Source of the DNA: Bordetella petrii
Lineage (GTDB): Bacteria > Pseudomonadota > Gammaproteobacteria > Burkholderiales > Burkholderiaceae_B
Assembly (NCBI RefSeq): GCF_017356245.1
Contig: NZ_JAFMZZ010000001.1
Location: 1,693,698 to 1,757,697 of the forward strand
Direction: 5' to 3'
Length of the DNA: 64,000 nt
This document shows positions 6,943 to 19,243 of the stretch, in pieces. The notes beneath the pieces are model-generated. The model was not told the DNA's origin. It made no database searches and was given only the letters and a program-made list of their open reading frames with translations. Position 1 is the stretch's first letter, and each line of letters starts with the position of its first letter. A program made the position numbers and the translations under genes.

Positions 6943-9900
6943 GTGCGCCTGACTCAACTAAAACTCGCCGGCTTCAAATCGTTCGTCGACCCCACCGTCA
7001 TTCCCGTGCCCAGCCAGCTGGTGGGCGTGGTGGGCCCCAACGGTTGCGGCAAATCCAACATCATCGACGCGGTGCGGTGGGTGCTGGGCGAGGCCAAGGC
7101 GTCGGAGCTGCGCGGCGAGTCCATGCAGGACGTCATTTTCAACGGCTCGGGCAACCGCAAGCCGGCGGCGCGCGCTTCGGTCGAAATGGTGTTCGACAAT
7201 TCCGAGGGCCGTGCCGCGGGCCAATGGAGCGCCTATTCCGAGATCGCGGTGCGGCGCGTGCTGACGCGCGACGGCACCAGCAGCTACTACGTCAACAACC
7301 AGCAGGTGCGGCGCCGCGACATCCACGACATTTTCCTGGGCACCGGCCTGGGCGCGCGCGGCTACGCCATCATCGGGCAGGGCATGATCAACCGCCTGAT
7401 CGAGGCGCGGCCCGAAGAACTGCGGGTGTTCCTCGAAGAGGCCGCCGGGGTGTCGCGCTACAAAGAGCGGCGCCGCGAAACCGAAAACCGCCTGTCCGAC
7501 ACGCGCGAGAACCTGACGCGGGTCGAAGACATCCTGCGCGAGCTGGGCTCGCAGCTTGAAAAACTGGAAGCCCAGGCCGAAGTGGCCCGCCAGTACCGCG
7601 AGCTGCAGGCCGATGGCGAAAAGAAGCAGTTCGCGCTCTGGCTGCTGAAAGAAACCGGCGCGCGCGACGAGCGCCAGCGCAAAAACCAGGACATGGCGCA
7701 GGCCCAGACCAACCTCGAAGCCGCCATCGCCAGCCTGCGTTCGGGCGAAGCCGAGCTCGAATCGCGCCGGCAGGCTCATTACGCCGCCGGCGACGCGGTG
7801 CATGCCGCGCAGGGCCAGCTGTACGAGGCCAACGCGCAGGTCAGCCGCCTGGAAGCCGAAATCCGCCATGTGGTCGATTCGCGCAACCGCCTGCAGGCCC
7901 GCCGCGAGCAGCTGCAGCAGCAGATTGCCGAATGGGACACCCAGCAGACTCATTGCGTCGAGCAGATCGCCCAGGCCGAAGACGACCTGGCCACGGGCGC
8001 CGCTCGCACCGAAGAGGCGCGCGCCCGCGCCGAAGAGGCCCAGGCCAGCCTGCCGGCCACCGAGGCCCGCGTGCGCGATGCGGCCGCCTCGCGCGACGAC
8101 ATGCGCGGCTCGCTGGCGCGGGTCGAGCAGAACCTGGCGCTGGCCGCGCAGACCCAGCGCGACGCCGACCGCCAGCTGCAAAACCTGGAACAGCGCCGCG
8201 AGCGCCTGCAGCAAGAACTGCGCGAGCTCCAGGCGCCCGATCCGGTGCGGCTGGAACAGCTGGCGGGCGACCGCGCGCAAGGCGAAGACCAGCTCGAAGA
8301 GGCCCAGCACGAACTGGCCACCCTGGAAGCCCGGGTGCCCGAGGCCGATGCCGAGCGCAGCAGCGCCCACGCGTCGGCCCAGCAAGACGCGCAAAACCTG
8401 GCCCGCCTCGAGGCGCGCCTGGCGGCCCTGGTCAAGCTGCAGGACGACGTGCAGAAGCAGGGCGCGCTGGAACCCTGGCTGGCCAAGCACGAACTGGCCG
8501 GCCTGGGGCGCCTGTGGCAAAAGCTGCACATCGAGCCCGGCTGGGAAAACGCCCTGGAATCGGTGCTGCGCGAGCGCATGGCCGCCATGGAGGTGCGCAA
8601 CCTGGATTGGTCGCGCGCCTTTGCCGAAGACGCGCCGCCGGCCCGCCTGGCGTTCTACCAGGTGCCGGCCGCCGCGCCCGCTCCGGCCGCGCCGCAGGGG
8701 CTGACGCCGCTGGCCAGCCTGCTGCGCATCACCGACCCCGATCTGCGCACGCTGCTCAACGACTGGCTGCGCAACATCTACACCGCCGCCGACCTGGGCC
8801 AGGCTCTGGCCGCGCGCGCCACCCTGCCGGCCGGCGCGGCCTGCGTGGTCAAGGCCGGCCACCTGGTGGACACCCACAGCGTGCGCTTTTATGCGCCCGA
8901 CTCCGAGCAGGCCGGCCTGCTGGCCCGCCAGCAGGAAATCGAGAACCTGCAGCGCGAGATCAAGGCGCAGCAGCTCATTGCCGACCAGGCCCGGGCGGCG
9001 GTGGCGCGCGCCGAGGCCGCCTGGCAGCAGGTGTCGCAAGCGGTGGCGCCGGCCCGCCAGCGCGTGGCCGAGGTCACGCGCCGCGTGCACGACATCCAGC
9101 TCGAACACTCGCGCCTGCAGCAGCAGGCCGAACAGTCCGGCGAACGCGCCGCGCGGCTGCGCCAGGACCTGGAAGAAATCTCCGCCCACGAAGAAGACCT
9201 GCGGGCCACGCGCGAAGAAGCCGAAGCCCGCTTCGAGACGCTGGACGCCGAGCTGGCCGAGCACCAGTCGCGTTTCGCCGATGCCGAGATCGCCGGCGAA
9301 GACCTGGCCGCCCAGGCCGAGGCCGCCCGCGCGAGCCTGCGCGAACTCGAGCGCGCGGCCCAGGAAGCCGAATTCGCCGAGCGCGGCGTGCAGTCGCGCA
9401 TCGCCGACCTGCAGCGCAACCGCCAGCTGGCCGCCGATCAGAGCCAGCGCGCCGTGGTTGAACTCGAACAGTTGCAGGCCGACCTGGCCGAACTCGACGC
9501 CTCGGCCTCGCAGGCCGGCCTGCAAGACGCCCTGGAAGCGCGCGCGGAACGCGAAGAAGCGCTGTCGCGCGCCCGCCAGGAACTCGACAACCTGTCGGCC
9601 CTGCTGCGCGGCGCCGACGAAGAACGCATGCAGCAAGAGCGCGCGCTCGAGCCGCTGCGCGCGCGCATTACCGAACTGCAGCTGCAAGAGCAGGCGGCCC
9701 GCCTGGCCGAAGAGCAGTTCACCGAGCAGCTCAACGCCCGCGAGGTCGACCGCGAGGCGCTGGCCCAAGAGCTCTCGGCCATGCCCGATGAATGGCGGCG
9801 CGCCAATTGGCTGCAGTCCGAAGTCGGGCGCATCTCGCGCCAGATCGATTCGCTGGGTTCGGTGAACCTGGCCGCGCTCGACGAGCTCAACGCCTCGCGC

Positions 9901-10473
9901 GAACGCAAGGAATTCCTCGATTCGCAGCAGCAGGACCTGCTTACCGCCATCGACACCCTGGAAGACGCCATCCGCAAGATCGACCGCGAAACCCGCGAGT
10001 TGCTGCAGGCCACTTTCGACACCGTCAATGGCCATTTCGGCGAACTGTTCCCCAAGCTGTTCGGCGGCGGCGAAGCCAAGCTGACCATGACCGGCGACGA
10101 AATCCTGGATGCGGGCGTGCAGGTCATGGCCCAGCCGCCGGGCAAGCGCAACAGCACCATCCACCTGTTGTCGGGGGGCGAAAAAGCCCTGACCGCCACC
10201 GCGCTGGTGTTCGCGCTGTTCAAACTGAACCCGGCGCCGTTCTGCCTGCTCGACGAAGTCGACGCGCCGCTGGACGACGCCAATACCGAACGCTACGCGA
10301 ACCTGGTCAGCAACATGAGCGAGCAGACCCAGTTCCTGTTCATCTCGCATAACAAGATCGCCATGCAGATGGCCAAGCAACTGGTCGGCGTTACCATGCA
10401 AGAGCAGGGGGTTTCGCGTATCGTTGCCGTAGACATTGATTCGGCCGTGCAAATGGCCGCCGAAGCCGCATAA
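6943..10473 (+). CDS. smc: Chromosome segregation ATPase SMC
   Basis: A 1176-residue condensin subunit that organises and segregates the chromosome. Walker A GPNGCGKSN is at 31-39, followed by the Q-loop region; two long coiled coils surround a hinge at about 480-620 (LGRLWQKLHIEPGWENALESVL onward); the C-terminal head has the ABC signature LLSGGEKALTA and Walker B FCLLDEVDAPLDD. The start is the GTG at 6943 (VRLTQLKLAGFKSF), which matches the conserved family N-terminus; a longer open frame from 6817 adds 42 residues unlike SMC. No scpA or scpB is adjacent. The 262-base gap to lplT should hold both divergent promoters. Confidence 0.97.
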   Translation: MRLTQLKLAGFKSFVDPTVIPVPSQLVGVVGPNGCGKSNIIDAVRWVLGEAKASELRGESMQDVIFNGSGNRKPAARASVEMVFDNSEGRAAGQWSAYSEIAVRRVLTRDGTSSYYVNNQQVRRRDIHDIFLGTGLGARGYAIIGQGMINRLIEARPEELRVFLEEAAGVSRYKERRRETENRLSDTRENLTRVEDILRELGSQLEKLEAQAEVARQYRELQADGEKKQFALWLLKETGARDERQRKNQDMAQAQTNLEAAIASLRSGEAELESRRQAHYAAGDAVHAAQGQLYEANAQVSRLEAEIRHVVDSRNRLQARREQLQQQIAEWDTQQTHCVEQIAQAEDDLATGAARTEEARARAEEAQASLPATEARVRDAAASRDDMRGSLARVEQNLALAAQTQRDADRQLQNLEQRRERLQQELRELQAPDPVRLEQLAGDRAQGEDQLEEAQHELATLEARVPEADAERSSAHASAQQDAQNLARLEARLAALVKLQDDVQKQGALEPWLAKHELAGLGRLWQKLHIEPGWENALESVLRERMAAMEVRNLDWSRAFAEDAPPARLAFYQVPAAAPAPAAPQGLTPLASLLRITDPDLRTLLNDWLRNIYTAADLGQALAARATLPAGAACVVKAGHLVDTHSVRFYAPDSEQAGLLARQQEIENLQREIKAQQLIADQARAAVARAEAAWQQVSQAVAPARQRVAEVTRRVHDIQLEHSRLQQQAEQSGERAARLRQDLEEISAHEEDLRATREEAEARFETLDAELAEHQSRFADAEIAGEDLAAQAEAARASLRELERAAQEAEFAERGVQSRIADLQRNRQLAADQSQRAVVELEQLQADLAELDASASQAGLQDALEARAEREEALSRARQELDNLSALLRGADEERMQQERALEPLRARITELQLQEQAARLAEEQFTEQLNAREVDREALAQELSAMPDEWRRANWLQSEVGRISRQIDSLGSVNLAALDELNASRERKEFLDSQQQDLLTAIDTLEDAIRKIDRETRELLQATFDTVNGHFGELFPKLFGGGEAKLTMTGDEILDAGVQVMAQPPGKRNSTIHLLSGGEKALTATALVFALFKLNPAPFCLLDEVDAPLDDANTERYANLVSNMSEQTQFLFISHNKIAMQMAKQLVGVTMQEQGVSRIVAVDIDSAVQMAAEAA

Positions 10474-10530
10474 ACCGACCGGGCCTTTAGACCCTAGAAT
10501 GGCGCTGTCTTGCCGGCGCAGGATTGACAC

Positions 10531-13673
<3,143 letters not shown>

Positions 13674-13681
13674 CGGCACAG

Positions 13682-13719
13682 AAAAATGCCCGCCGGGTCG
13701 AAACCCGGCGGGCATTTTT
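13682..13719. terminator. Strong bidirectional rho-independent terminator
   Basis: A perfect 17-bp stem with a 4-base CGAA loop is bounded by A-runs on the left and T-runs on the right, so it can terminate both ligA (plus) and the convergent parvulin gene (minus). Confidence 0.95.
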
Positions 13720-13739
13720 TTGCGTGCGTGTAGCGGGCC

Positions 13740-14516
13740 TTACTTGATGGTGGCCTTTTCGCGCAGTTCTTTCTGGTATGCCGTCAGGGTTTGCTGGCGC
13801 AGCATTTCTTCGAGCTGCGGGCGCACCTGGTCGAGCGGCGGGAATTCCACCGGACGGGTGTCTTCGACTTCGATGATGTGCCAGCCGAACTGCGTCTGCA
13901 CCGGCTTGTCGGCCAGTTGGCCCTTCTTCAGGCCGCTGACGGTGTCGGCGAACGGCTTGACGTAGTTGGTGGGCGCAGCCCAGCCCAGGTCGCCGCCCTT
14001 GGCGGCGCTGCCCGGGTCTTTGGAGTTTTTCTTGGCCAGGTCGGCGAACTTGCTTTTGTTGCTCTTGATCTGGGCCAGCAGGTCGTTGGCGGTTTTTTCG
14101 TCTTCGACCAGGATATGGCGAACCTTGTATTCCATCTGGCCGGCCTGCTGCTTCTTGGCCTTGTCGTACTCGGCCTGGATCTGCTGGTCGGTGACGGGGT
14201 GCTTCTGCAGGTAGTCGGCCATCAGGGCGCGCACCAGGATGCCCTGGCGGGCCAGCTCGATTTCGGTCTGGACGTCGGCCTGCTTGGCGACGCCGTCTTT
14301 CTCGGCCGCCTGCACGAAGATCTGGCGGTTGATCATTTCCTGCTTGACCTGTTCGCGCAGCTGCGGCGAGTCGGTGGCACCCTGGCTGACCAGCAGTTTC
14401 ACGAACTGATCGAGGCTTTGTTGCGAAATGGCCTTGCCATTGACGGTGGCGACGTTTTGCGCAAAGGCCGGCAGCGCGACCGCGCAAGCCGCGGCCAGCA
14501 TCACGATGCGTTTCAT
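13740..14516 (-). CDS. Periplasmic parvulin-type peptidyl-prolyl isomerase (Par27-like)
   Basis: A 258-residue exported foldase. Residues 1-19 are a signal peptide ending in PAFAQ; a helical chaperone region follows (about 25-125); the parvulin domain spans about 130-225 with the typical YKVRHILVEDEKTA, GGDLGWAAPTNYVKPFAD and TQFGWHIIEVEDTR. The size and layout match Par27 of Bordetella pertussis, a SurA-related outer-membrane protein chaperone; the equivalence is inferred. An AAGGA signal lies 7 bases before the ATG. It is the last gene of the msrB-yciB-bolA-parvulin operon. Confidence 0.9.
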   Translation of the reverse strand: MKRIVMLAAACAVALPAFAQNVATVNGKAISQQSLDQFVKLLVSQGATDSPQLREQVKQEMINRQIFVQAAEKDGVAKQADVQTEIELARQGILVRALMADYLQKHPVTDQQIQAEYDKAKKQQAGQMEYKVRHILVEDEKTANDLLAQIKSNKSKFADLAKKNSKDPGSAAKGGDLGWAAPTNYVKPFADTVSGLKKGQLADKPVQTQFGWHIIEVEDTRPVEFPPLDQVRPQLEEMLRQQTLTAYQKELREKATIK

Positions 14517-14525
14517 GGATTTCCT

Positions 14526-14804
14526 TTAGGGGTTTGACTTGGGAGCTTGGGCATCGAGCGCAAGCGCATGAACGGGATGGGGGATCAAATCGTGCAAAAG
14601 ATCATACACCAGGCGATGGCGGGCAACCGGCGACAGGCCGGTGAAACGGGCTGCCACGATATGCACATGGTAATGGCCCGCGCCGCCTTGCGCGCCGGCG
14701 TGCCCGGCATGCAGGTGGGAGTCGTCGCGGATGTCGAGGACAACGGGGTCCAGCGCGGCCAGGCGCGCGCGTATCAGGGCAATGCGGTCGGTATCGTCGG
14801 GCAT
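14526..14804 (-). CDS. bolA: BolA family protein
   Basis: A 92-residue BolA-type protein, recognised by DDSHLHAGHAG and by HYHVHIVAARFTGLSPVARHRLVYD. The family works with monothiol glutaredoxins in iron-sulfur cluster handling and has a class II KH-like fold. The conserved histidines that co-ligate a cluster with glutaredoxin are present in this segment, although which are used is not provable here. It lies between yciB and the parvulin gene in a minus-strand operon with gaps of 25 and 9 bases. Confidence 0.88.
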   Translation of the reverse strand: MPDDTDRIALIRARLAALDPVVLDIRDDSHLHAGHAGAQGGAGHYHVHIVAARFTGLSPVARHRLVYDLLHDLIPHPVHALALDAQAPKSNP

Positions 14805-14829
14805 GGGCGGGATGCGGGAAACAGGCGGG

Positions 14830-15405
14830 TCAGTCTTTGCCGGCGTCGTTGCCGGCCTCGGGTTGGCGCGGCTGCTGCATATGGCGGCCCAGCCACAGCG
14901 ACTGGCCGATCACGAAGGCCAGCAGCAGGCCCATCAGGCCGAACACCTTGAAGTTGACCCATTGCGATTCGGTGAAATGGCCGGAAAAGGCCACATACAG
15001 ATTGACGGCGCCGGCGGCCAGGAAGAACAGCGCCCAGCTGAGGTTGAGCTTGTCCCAGGCGGCATCGGGCAGTTCGATTTGCGTGCCCAGCAGGCGCCGC
15101 ATCAGGTTGCGCTTGAACAGTACGCGCGCGCCCAGCAGGGCGCCGCCGAACAGCCAGTACAGCACTGTGGGCTTCCATTTGATGAAGACATCGCTGTGCA
15201 GCCAGAGCGTGGCGCCGCCGAAGATGACGATGACCGACAGGTTGATCCAGTGCGTGGCCTCGATGCGCTTGCCGGTGGCCCGCAGCCAGATGAACTGCGC
15301 CACCGAGGCGGCGATGGCCACGGCCGTGGCGGTGTAGATATCGGCGAACCGGTACGCGATGAAGAAAAGGATCAGCGGGAACAGGTCGAGCAGGAATTTC
15401 TTCAT
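14830..15405 (-). CDS. yciB: YciB / IspZ family inner-membrane septation protein
   Basis: A 191-residue protein with about five transmembrane helices, starting MKKFLLDLFPLILFFIAYR as typical for YciB (intracellular septation protein A). The motifs HWINLSVIVIFGGATL and PTVLYWLFGGALL are family hallmarks. In enterobacteria YciB interacts with division and elongation proteins and affects envelope stress, but its molecular activity is not settled. The start codon follows the msrB stop codon directly (TGA-ATG), implying coupled translation. Confidence 0.93.
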   Translation of the reverse strand: MKKFLLDLFPLILFFIAYRFADIYTATAVAIAASVAQFIWLRATGKRIEATHWINLSVIVIFGGATLWLHSDVFIKWKPTVLYWLFGGALLGARVLFKRNLMRRLLGTQIELPDAAWDKLNLSWALFFLAAGAVNLYVAFSGHFTESQWVNFKVFGLMGLLLAFVIGQSLWLGRHMQQPRQPEAGNDAGKD

Positions 15406-15804
15406 TCAGTCTTCAAGCGGTTCGAATTTGAGCGACACCGAGTTGATGCAATAGCGCAGGCCGGTGGGTTCGGGGCCGTCGGGGAAGACGTGGCCCAGGT
15501 GGGCGTCGCAGATGTTGCACAGTACTTCGGTGCGGACCATGCCGTGCGTAGTGTCTTGCTCTTCGCGCACGCGCGCGGGGTCGAGCGGCTCGAAGTAGCT
15601 GGGCCAGCCGCAGCCGGCATCGAATTTGGTGTCGGAGGCGAACAGCGGGGTGCCGCAGCCCACGCAGCGGTAGATGCCGTGGGTGGTGGTGTTCCAGTAG
15701 CGGCCCGTGAAGGGACGCTCGGTGCCTTTTTGGCGCGCCACGGCGTATTCTTCGGGGGTCAGTTGGGTACGCCATTCGGCGTCGGTTTTGCGTACTTTTT
15801 CCAT
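15406..15804 (-). CDS. msrB: Peptide methionine-(R)-sulfoxide reductase MsrB
   Basis: A 132-residue enzyme that reduces methionine-R-sulfoxide in proteins. The zinc site is formed by CVGCG and [12 protein letters not shown], and the catalytic cysteine is in [11 protein letters not shown] near the C-terminus. The ATG at 15804 ([11 protein letters not shown]) gives the usual MsrB length; the open frame continues upstream but has no family similarity. It is the first gene of the msrB-yciB-bolA-parvulin operon and shares a 52-base divergent gap with bioM. Confidence 0.95.
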   Translation of the reverse strand: MEKVRKTDAEWRTQLTPEEYAVARQKGTERPFTGRYWNTTTHGIYRCVGCGTPLFASDTKFDAGCGWPSYFEPLDPARVREEQDTTHGMVRTEVLCNICDAHLGHVFPDGPEPTGLRYCINSVSLKFEPLED

Positions 15805-15842
15805 ATGCACTATTGGAGTCCCGCTCCGTGAAATGGTTCGGG

Positions 15843-15859
15843 CATAATCCCGCCCCATG
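15843..15859 (+). promoter_or_regulatory. Possible leaderless promoter of bioMNY
   Basis: CATAAT at 15843-15848 ends 8 bases before the bioM ATG, and the sequence between (CCCGCCCC) has no ribosome-binding site. A start of transcription at the A of the ATG is plausible. No clear -35 was found. Confidence 0.35.
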
Positions 15860-16534
15860 TTAATCGAGTTTGACCAGGCGGTTGTGGCCACGCCGCATTC
15901 CCAGGCGCTCAAGGGGGTCAGCCTGACCCTCTCGCAGCGCCGCGTCGGCGTGGTCGGCCCGAACGGGGCCGGCAAAAGCACCCTGGCCAAGCTGCTGAAC
16001 GGCCTGGTGCTGCCCACCTCGGGCCGGGTACTGGTCGACGGCCTGGATACCCGCCGCGACCCGAAGGCGGTGCGCCGGCGGGTGGGGTTCGTGTTCCAGA
16101 ACCCCGAAAATCAGATCGTTTACCCCATCGTACGCGAAGACCTGGCTTTCGGGCTGAAATCGCTGGGCCTGGGGGCGGCCGAATGCGCGCGCCGGGTCGG
16201 CGCCCGCCTGGACGAACTGGGCGTGGCCCACCTGGCCGACCGGGCCAGCCACACGCTGTCGGGCGGCGAGTGCCAGCTGGTGGCGCTTGCTTCGGTGCTG
16301 GTAATGGAGCCGGCCATGGTGGTGTTCGACGAGCCCACCACCCAGCTCGACCTGCGCAACCGCAACCGCGTGGCCCGGGCCATCGCCGCGCTGGACCGCC
16401 CGGCGCTGGTGGTCAGCCACGATCTTGAACTGCTGCACGATTTCGACCGCGTGCTGGTCGTGGCCGACGGCCGCATTGCCGCCGACGATGCGCCCGGCCC
16501 CGCGCTGCGGTGGTACCGCGAGCACTGCGCATGA
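15857..16534 (+). CDS. bioM: ECF transporter ATPase for biotin (BioM)
   Basis: A 225-residue ABC ATPase with Walker [10 protein letters not shown] (34-42), signature [12 protein letters not shown], Walker B MVVFDEPT and a D-loop, closely resembling energy-coupling-factor ATPases (EcfA). With the adjacent bioN (EcfT) and bioY (S component) it forms the tripartite BioMNY importer. Only one ATPase gene is present, as in BioMNY systems. The stop overlaps the bioN start by 4 bases. No ribosome-binding site precedes the ATG. Confidence 0.93.
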   Translation: MLIEFDQAVVATPHSQALKGVSLTLSQRRVGVVGPNGAGKSTLAKLLNGLVLPTSGRVLVDGLDTRRDPKAVRRRVGFVFQNPENQIVYPIVREDLAFGLKSLGLGAAECARRVGARLDELGVAHLADRASHTLSGGECQLVALASVLVMEPAMVVFDEPTTQLDLRNRNRVARAIAALDRPALVVSHDLELLHDFDRVLVVADGRIAADDAPGPALRWYREHCA

Positions 16535-17127
16535 TGATCGAACCCCTGTATATCAATGGGGCCAGCCCGCTGCACCGGCTGCCGGCCGCCCTGAAGCTGG
16601 CGCTGCTGGTGGCGGCCGGGGCCGGCCTGGTCGCGGTGCGCGATGTGCGCTGGCTGGGCCTGGCGGCGGCGCTGGCGGCGCTGCTGGTCTGGTCCTCCGG
16701 CGTGGGCGCGGCCGCCCTGTGGCGCCAATTGCGCGGCCTGCTGTGGGCGCTGGCGGCCATCGGCATCTTCGCCGCGGCCTTCCAGGGCTGGCTGGCGGCC
16801 GCTGCGGTGCTGCTGCGCATAACCGCCCTGGTGGGCCTGGCCCTGGCGGTGACATTGTCCACCCGCAGCTCCGACCTGATCGCCGTCTGCGAACGGGCCT
16901 TGCGGCCCCTGCAGCGCCTGGGGCTGCTGGACGCCGGCAAGGTGGCCCTGGCGCTGGCCCTGGCGCTGCGCTTCGTGCCCGAGATCTGGCGCCACTACCA
17001 GGAAATCCGCGAAGCCCAGGCCGCGCGCGGCCTGGGCCGGCATCCGCTGGCATTGATCGTGCCGCTGGTCGTGCGTACGCTCAAGCGGGCCGAGCAGGTG
17101 GCCCAGGCCATCGACGCGCGCAGCTGA
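16531..17127 (+). CDS. bioN: ECF transporter transmembrane protein for biotin (BioN)
   Basis: A 198-residue EcfT-type membrane protein with four to five hydrophobic segments. It holds the family coupling motif in the form REAQAARGLGR (A-R-G), which docks the ATPase. It begins at the ATG of an ATGA overlap with bioM; a further ATG follows immediately. EcfT proteins link the substrate-binding S component to the ATPases. No other EcfT-like gene is seen in the window. Confidence 0.92.
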   Translation: MMIEPLYINGASPLHRLPAALKLALLVAAGAGLVAVRDVRWLGLAAALAALLVWSSGVGAAALWRQLRGLLWALAAIGIFAAAFQGWLAAAAVLLRITALVGLALAVTLSTRSSDLIAVCERALRPLQRLGLLDAGKVALALALALRFVPEIWRHYQEIREAQAARGLGRHPLALIVPLVVRTLKRAEQVAQAIDARS

Positions 17128-17170
17128 GGCGCGCCCGTCTTCCCCCGACGATTTTCCCCAGGAGCCTTCA

Positions 17171-17734
17171 ATGAAGACCCGAGACACCGTGCTGATCGCG
17201 TTGTTCGCCGCGCTGATCGTCGTGCTGAGCCTGATGCCGCCGATTCCGCTGCCGGCCATTCCCGTGCCCGTCACCCTGCAGACGCTGGGCACCATGCTGG
17301 CCGGCGCCATGCTGGGGCCGCTGCGCGGCGGGCTGGCCTGCCTGCTGTACCTGCTGCTGGCCGCCATCGGCCTGCCGGTGCTGCCGGGCGGGCGGGGCGG
17401 GCTGGGGGTGTTCTTCGGACCCACCGGCGGCTTCCTGGTGGGCATGGCGCTGGGCGCCTGCGTGACGGGCTGGCTGGCGCGCCGGGCCGTCCTGCGGGCC
17501 CGCAACGCCGGGCTGGCGGTGGCGGGCTATGTGGCCGCCTGCGTGGTGGGCGGCATCGCGGTAGTCTACGCGGTGGGCATCCCGTGGCTGGCCGTGGTCA
17601 CGCAGATGGAATGGGGCAAGGCGGCGCTGGCCGTGGCGGCGTTCGTGCCCGGCGACCTGGTCAAGGCGGTGGTGGCAGCCTGGGTGGCCTGGCGGGTCGA
17701 GCGGGTGTGGCCCGTGCTTCGGGAATCCCCTTAA
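17171..17734 (+). CDS. bioY: Biotin-specific S component BioY
   Basis: A 187-residue hydrophobic protein with about six transmembrane helices. The motifs PVTLQTLGTMLAGAMLGPLRGG, YLLLAAIGLPVLPGG and GPTGGFLVG are diagnostic for BioY, the high-affinity biotin-binding subunit. GGAG precedes the ATG. It is the last gene of bioMNY, which together supply biotin, the cofactor of acetyl-CoA carboxylase (an accD gene lies 34 kb away in this window). No BirA-type operator was identified upstream of the operon. Confidence 0.95.
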   Translation: MKTRDTVLIALFAALIVVLSLMPPIPLPAIPVPVTLQTLGTMLAGAMLGPLRGGLACLLYLLLAAIGLPVLPGGRGGLGVFFGPTGGFLVGMALGACVTGWLARRAVLRARNAGLAVAGYVAACVVGGIAVVYAVGIPWLAVVTQMEWGKAALAVAAFVPGDLVKAVVAAWVAWRVERVWPVLRESP

Positions 17735-17792
17735 TGACGCATACGGCCAAGTTCGGCAAGATTTGTTAATGTCAAATGCGTTCGATTCTTGC

Positions 17793-17850
17793 GTGACTGA
17801 ACTAGGGAAGTCACGGGGGTTTATTTGAAGGGTATTTGATACACTTCAAA
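17793..17850. promoter_or_regulatory. Two inverted repeats in the AT-rich region upstream of livK
   Basis: GTGACT-N10-AGTCAC (17793-17814) and TTTGAAG-N13-CTTCAAA (17824-17850) lie between bioY and the first liv operon. The second lies just before a TAATAT box (17854-17859) and is a candidate operator for the liv promoter. The first could be the 3' hairpin of the bioMNY transcript. No regulator gene is adjacent. Confidence 0.4.
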
Positions 17851-17939
17851 CGCTAATATTGATTTTTCTGTATGACGTTCAACCGGGCCCGCCATCCCCA
17901 TACGGGGCAAGAACAAGGGCCCACACAGGAGACAACAAC

Positions 17940-19106
17940 ATGACGCGCAAGCATTCCGGCTTGTCTGCGGCCGCCGCGGCCGTTGCCCTGAGCCTTCCGC
18001 TGCTCGCCAGTGCGCAGGTCAAGGTGGGTGTCACCATCGCCAGCACCGGCCCCGCCGCTTCGCTGGGCATCCCCGAACGCAACACGGTGAGCCTGCTGCC
18101 CACCGAGGTGGCCGGCCAGAAAATCGAGTGGATCGTGCTGGACGACGCCACCGACACGACTCAGGCCGTGAAGAACTCGCGCAAGCTGGTGTCCGACGAC
18201 AAGGTCGACGTGCTGGTCGGCACCTCCATCACGCCGGGCTCGCTGGCCATGGTGGACGTGGCGGCCGAGGCCAAGGTGCCGATGATCAGCGTTGCCGCCA
18301 GCGCCAAGATCGTCGAGCCGGTCGATGACAAGCGCCGCTGGGTATTCAAGACCCCGCAGAATGATGCGCTGATGGCCAGCGCGCTGGCTGACGCCATGGC
18401 CAAGGGCAAGATCAAGACCCTGGGCTTCATCGGGTTCGCCGACGCCTACGGCGACAGCTGGCTGGCCGTGATGCGCGACGCCGTCAAGGGCAAGGGCATC
18501 GAGATCACCGCGGTCGAAAAATACGGCCGTACCGACACCAGCGTGACCGGCCAGGTGCTCAAGCTGATCAGCGCCAAGCCGGACGCGATCCTGATCGCCG
18601 GCGCGGGTACGCCGTCGGCGCTGCCGCAGAAAGAACTGCGCGCGCGCAATTACCAGGGCATCATCTACCAGACCCACGGCGCGGCCAATAACGACGTGCT
18701 GCGTGTCTGCGGCAAAGACTGCGAAGGCATGCTGCTGCCCGCCGGCCCGCTGCTGGTGGCCGAACAGCTGCCCGACAGCAACCCGGTGAAGAATTCGGCG
18801 CTGGCCTACACCAAGGCCTACGAGGCCAAGTACGGCGACGGTTCCACCAACACGTTCGGCGGCCATATGTGGGACGCCGGCCAGCTGATCGTGCACGCCG
18901 TGCCGGTGGCGCTCAAGAGCGGCGCCAAGCCGGGCACGCCGGAATTCCGCGCCGCCATGCGCGATGCGCTGGAAGGCATCAAGAACCTGCCCGCTTCGCA
19001 GGGCGTGTTCAACATGAGCCCCACCGACCACGCCGGCTTCGACGAGCGCGCGCGCGTCATGGTGAAGGTCGAGAAGGGCAAGTGGGTGTACCAGCCCAAC
19101 CTGTAA
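17940..19106 (+). CDS. Branched-chain amino acid-type ABC substrate-binding protein (first Liv system)
   Basis: A 388-residue periplasmic binding protein with a signal peptide (residues 1-23, ending LLASAQ) and the type I periplasmic-binding fold of LivJ/LivK (VKVGVTIASTGPAASLG, DDATDTTQAVKNSRKLV). AGGAGA lies 8 bases before the chosen ATG; an upstream in-frame ATG at 17859 would add 27 residues lacking signal-peptide character. It opens a liv operon with a separate permease, a fused permease-ATPase and a second ATPase. The ligand could be a branched-chain amino acid or another small acid or amide, which sequence does not decide. Confidence 0.9.
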   Translation: MTRKHSGLSAAAAAVALSLPLLASAQVKVGVTIASTGPAASLGIPERNTVSLLPTEVAGQKIEWIVLDDATDTTQAVKNSRKLVSDDKVDVLVGTSITPGSLAMVDVAAEAKVPMISVAASAKIVEPVDDKRRWVFKTPQNDALMASALADAMAKGKIKTLGFIGFADAYGDSWLAVMRDAVKGKGIEITAVEKYGRTDTSVTGQVLKLISAKPDAILIAGAGTPSALPQKELRARNYQGIIYQTHGAANNDVLRVCGKDCEGMLLPAGPLLVAEQLPDSNPVKNSALAYTKAYEAKYGDGSTNTFGGHMWDAGQLIVHAVPVALKSGAKPGTPEFRAAMRDALEGIKNLPASQGVFNMSPTDHAGFDERARVMVKVEKGKWVYQPNL

Positions 19107-19150
19107 GCCTCATGCCGCCGGCGAGGCTGCCCAGCCCGCCGGCATCACCA

Positions 19151-19215
19151 CGCACCGGCCGCCAGGCCGGTGTGTCGCATTCGCAGCATTGCCCCGCCGG
19201 CGGCGCCGGCAATGC
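19151..19215 (+). repeat. Two hairpins in the livK-livH gap
   Basis: CGCACCGGCC-GCCA-GGCCGGTGTG (19151-19174, one G-U pair) and GCATTGCC-N14-GGCAATGC (19186-19215) sit between the binding-protein gene and the permease gene. Such intercistronic stems often protect the upstream mRNA so that the binding protein is made in excess. The assignment is inferred from position. Confidence 0.55.
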
Positions 19216-19243
19216 CAAGGCATCCCCTTAAGGTAGTGGTTCG

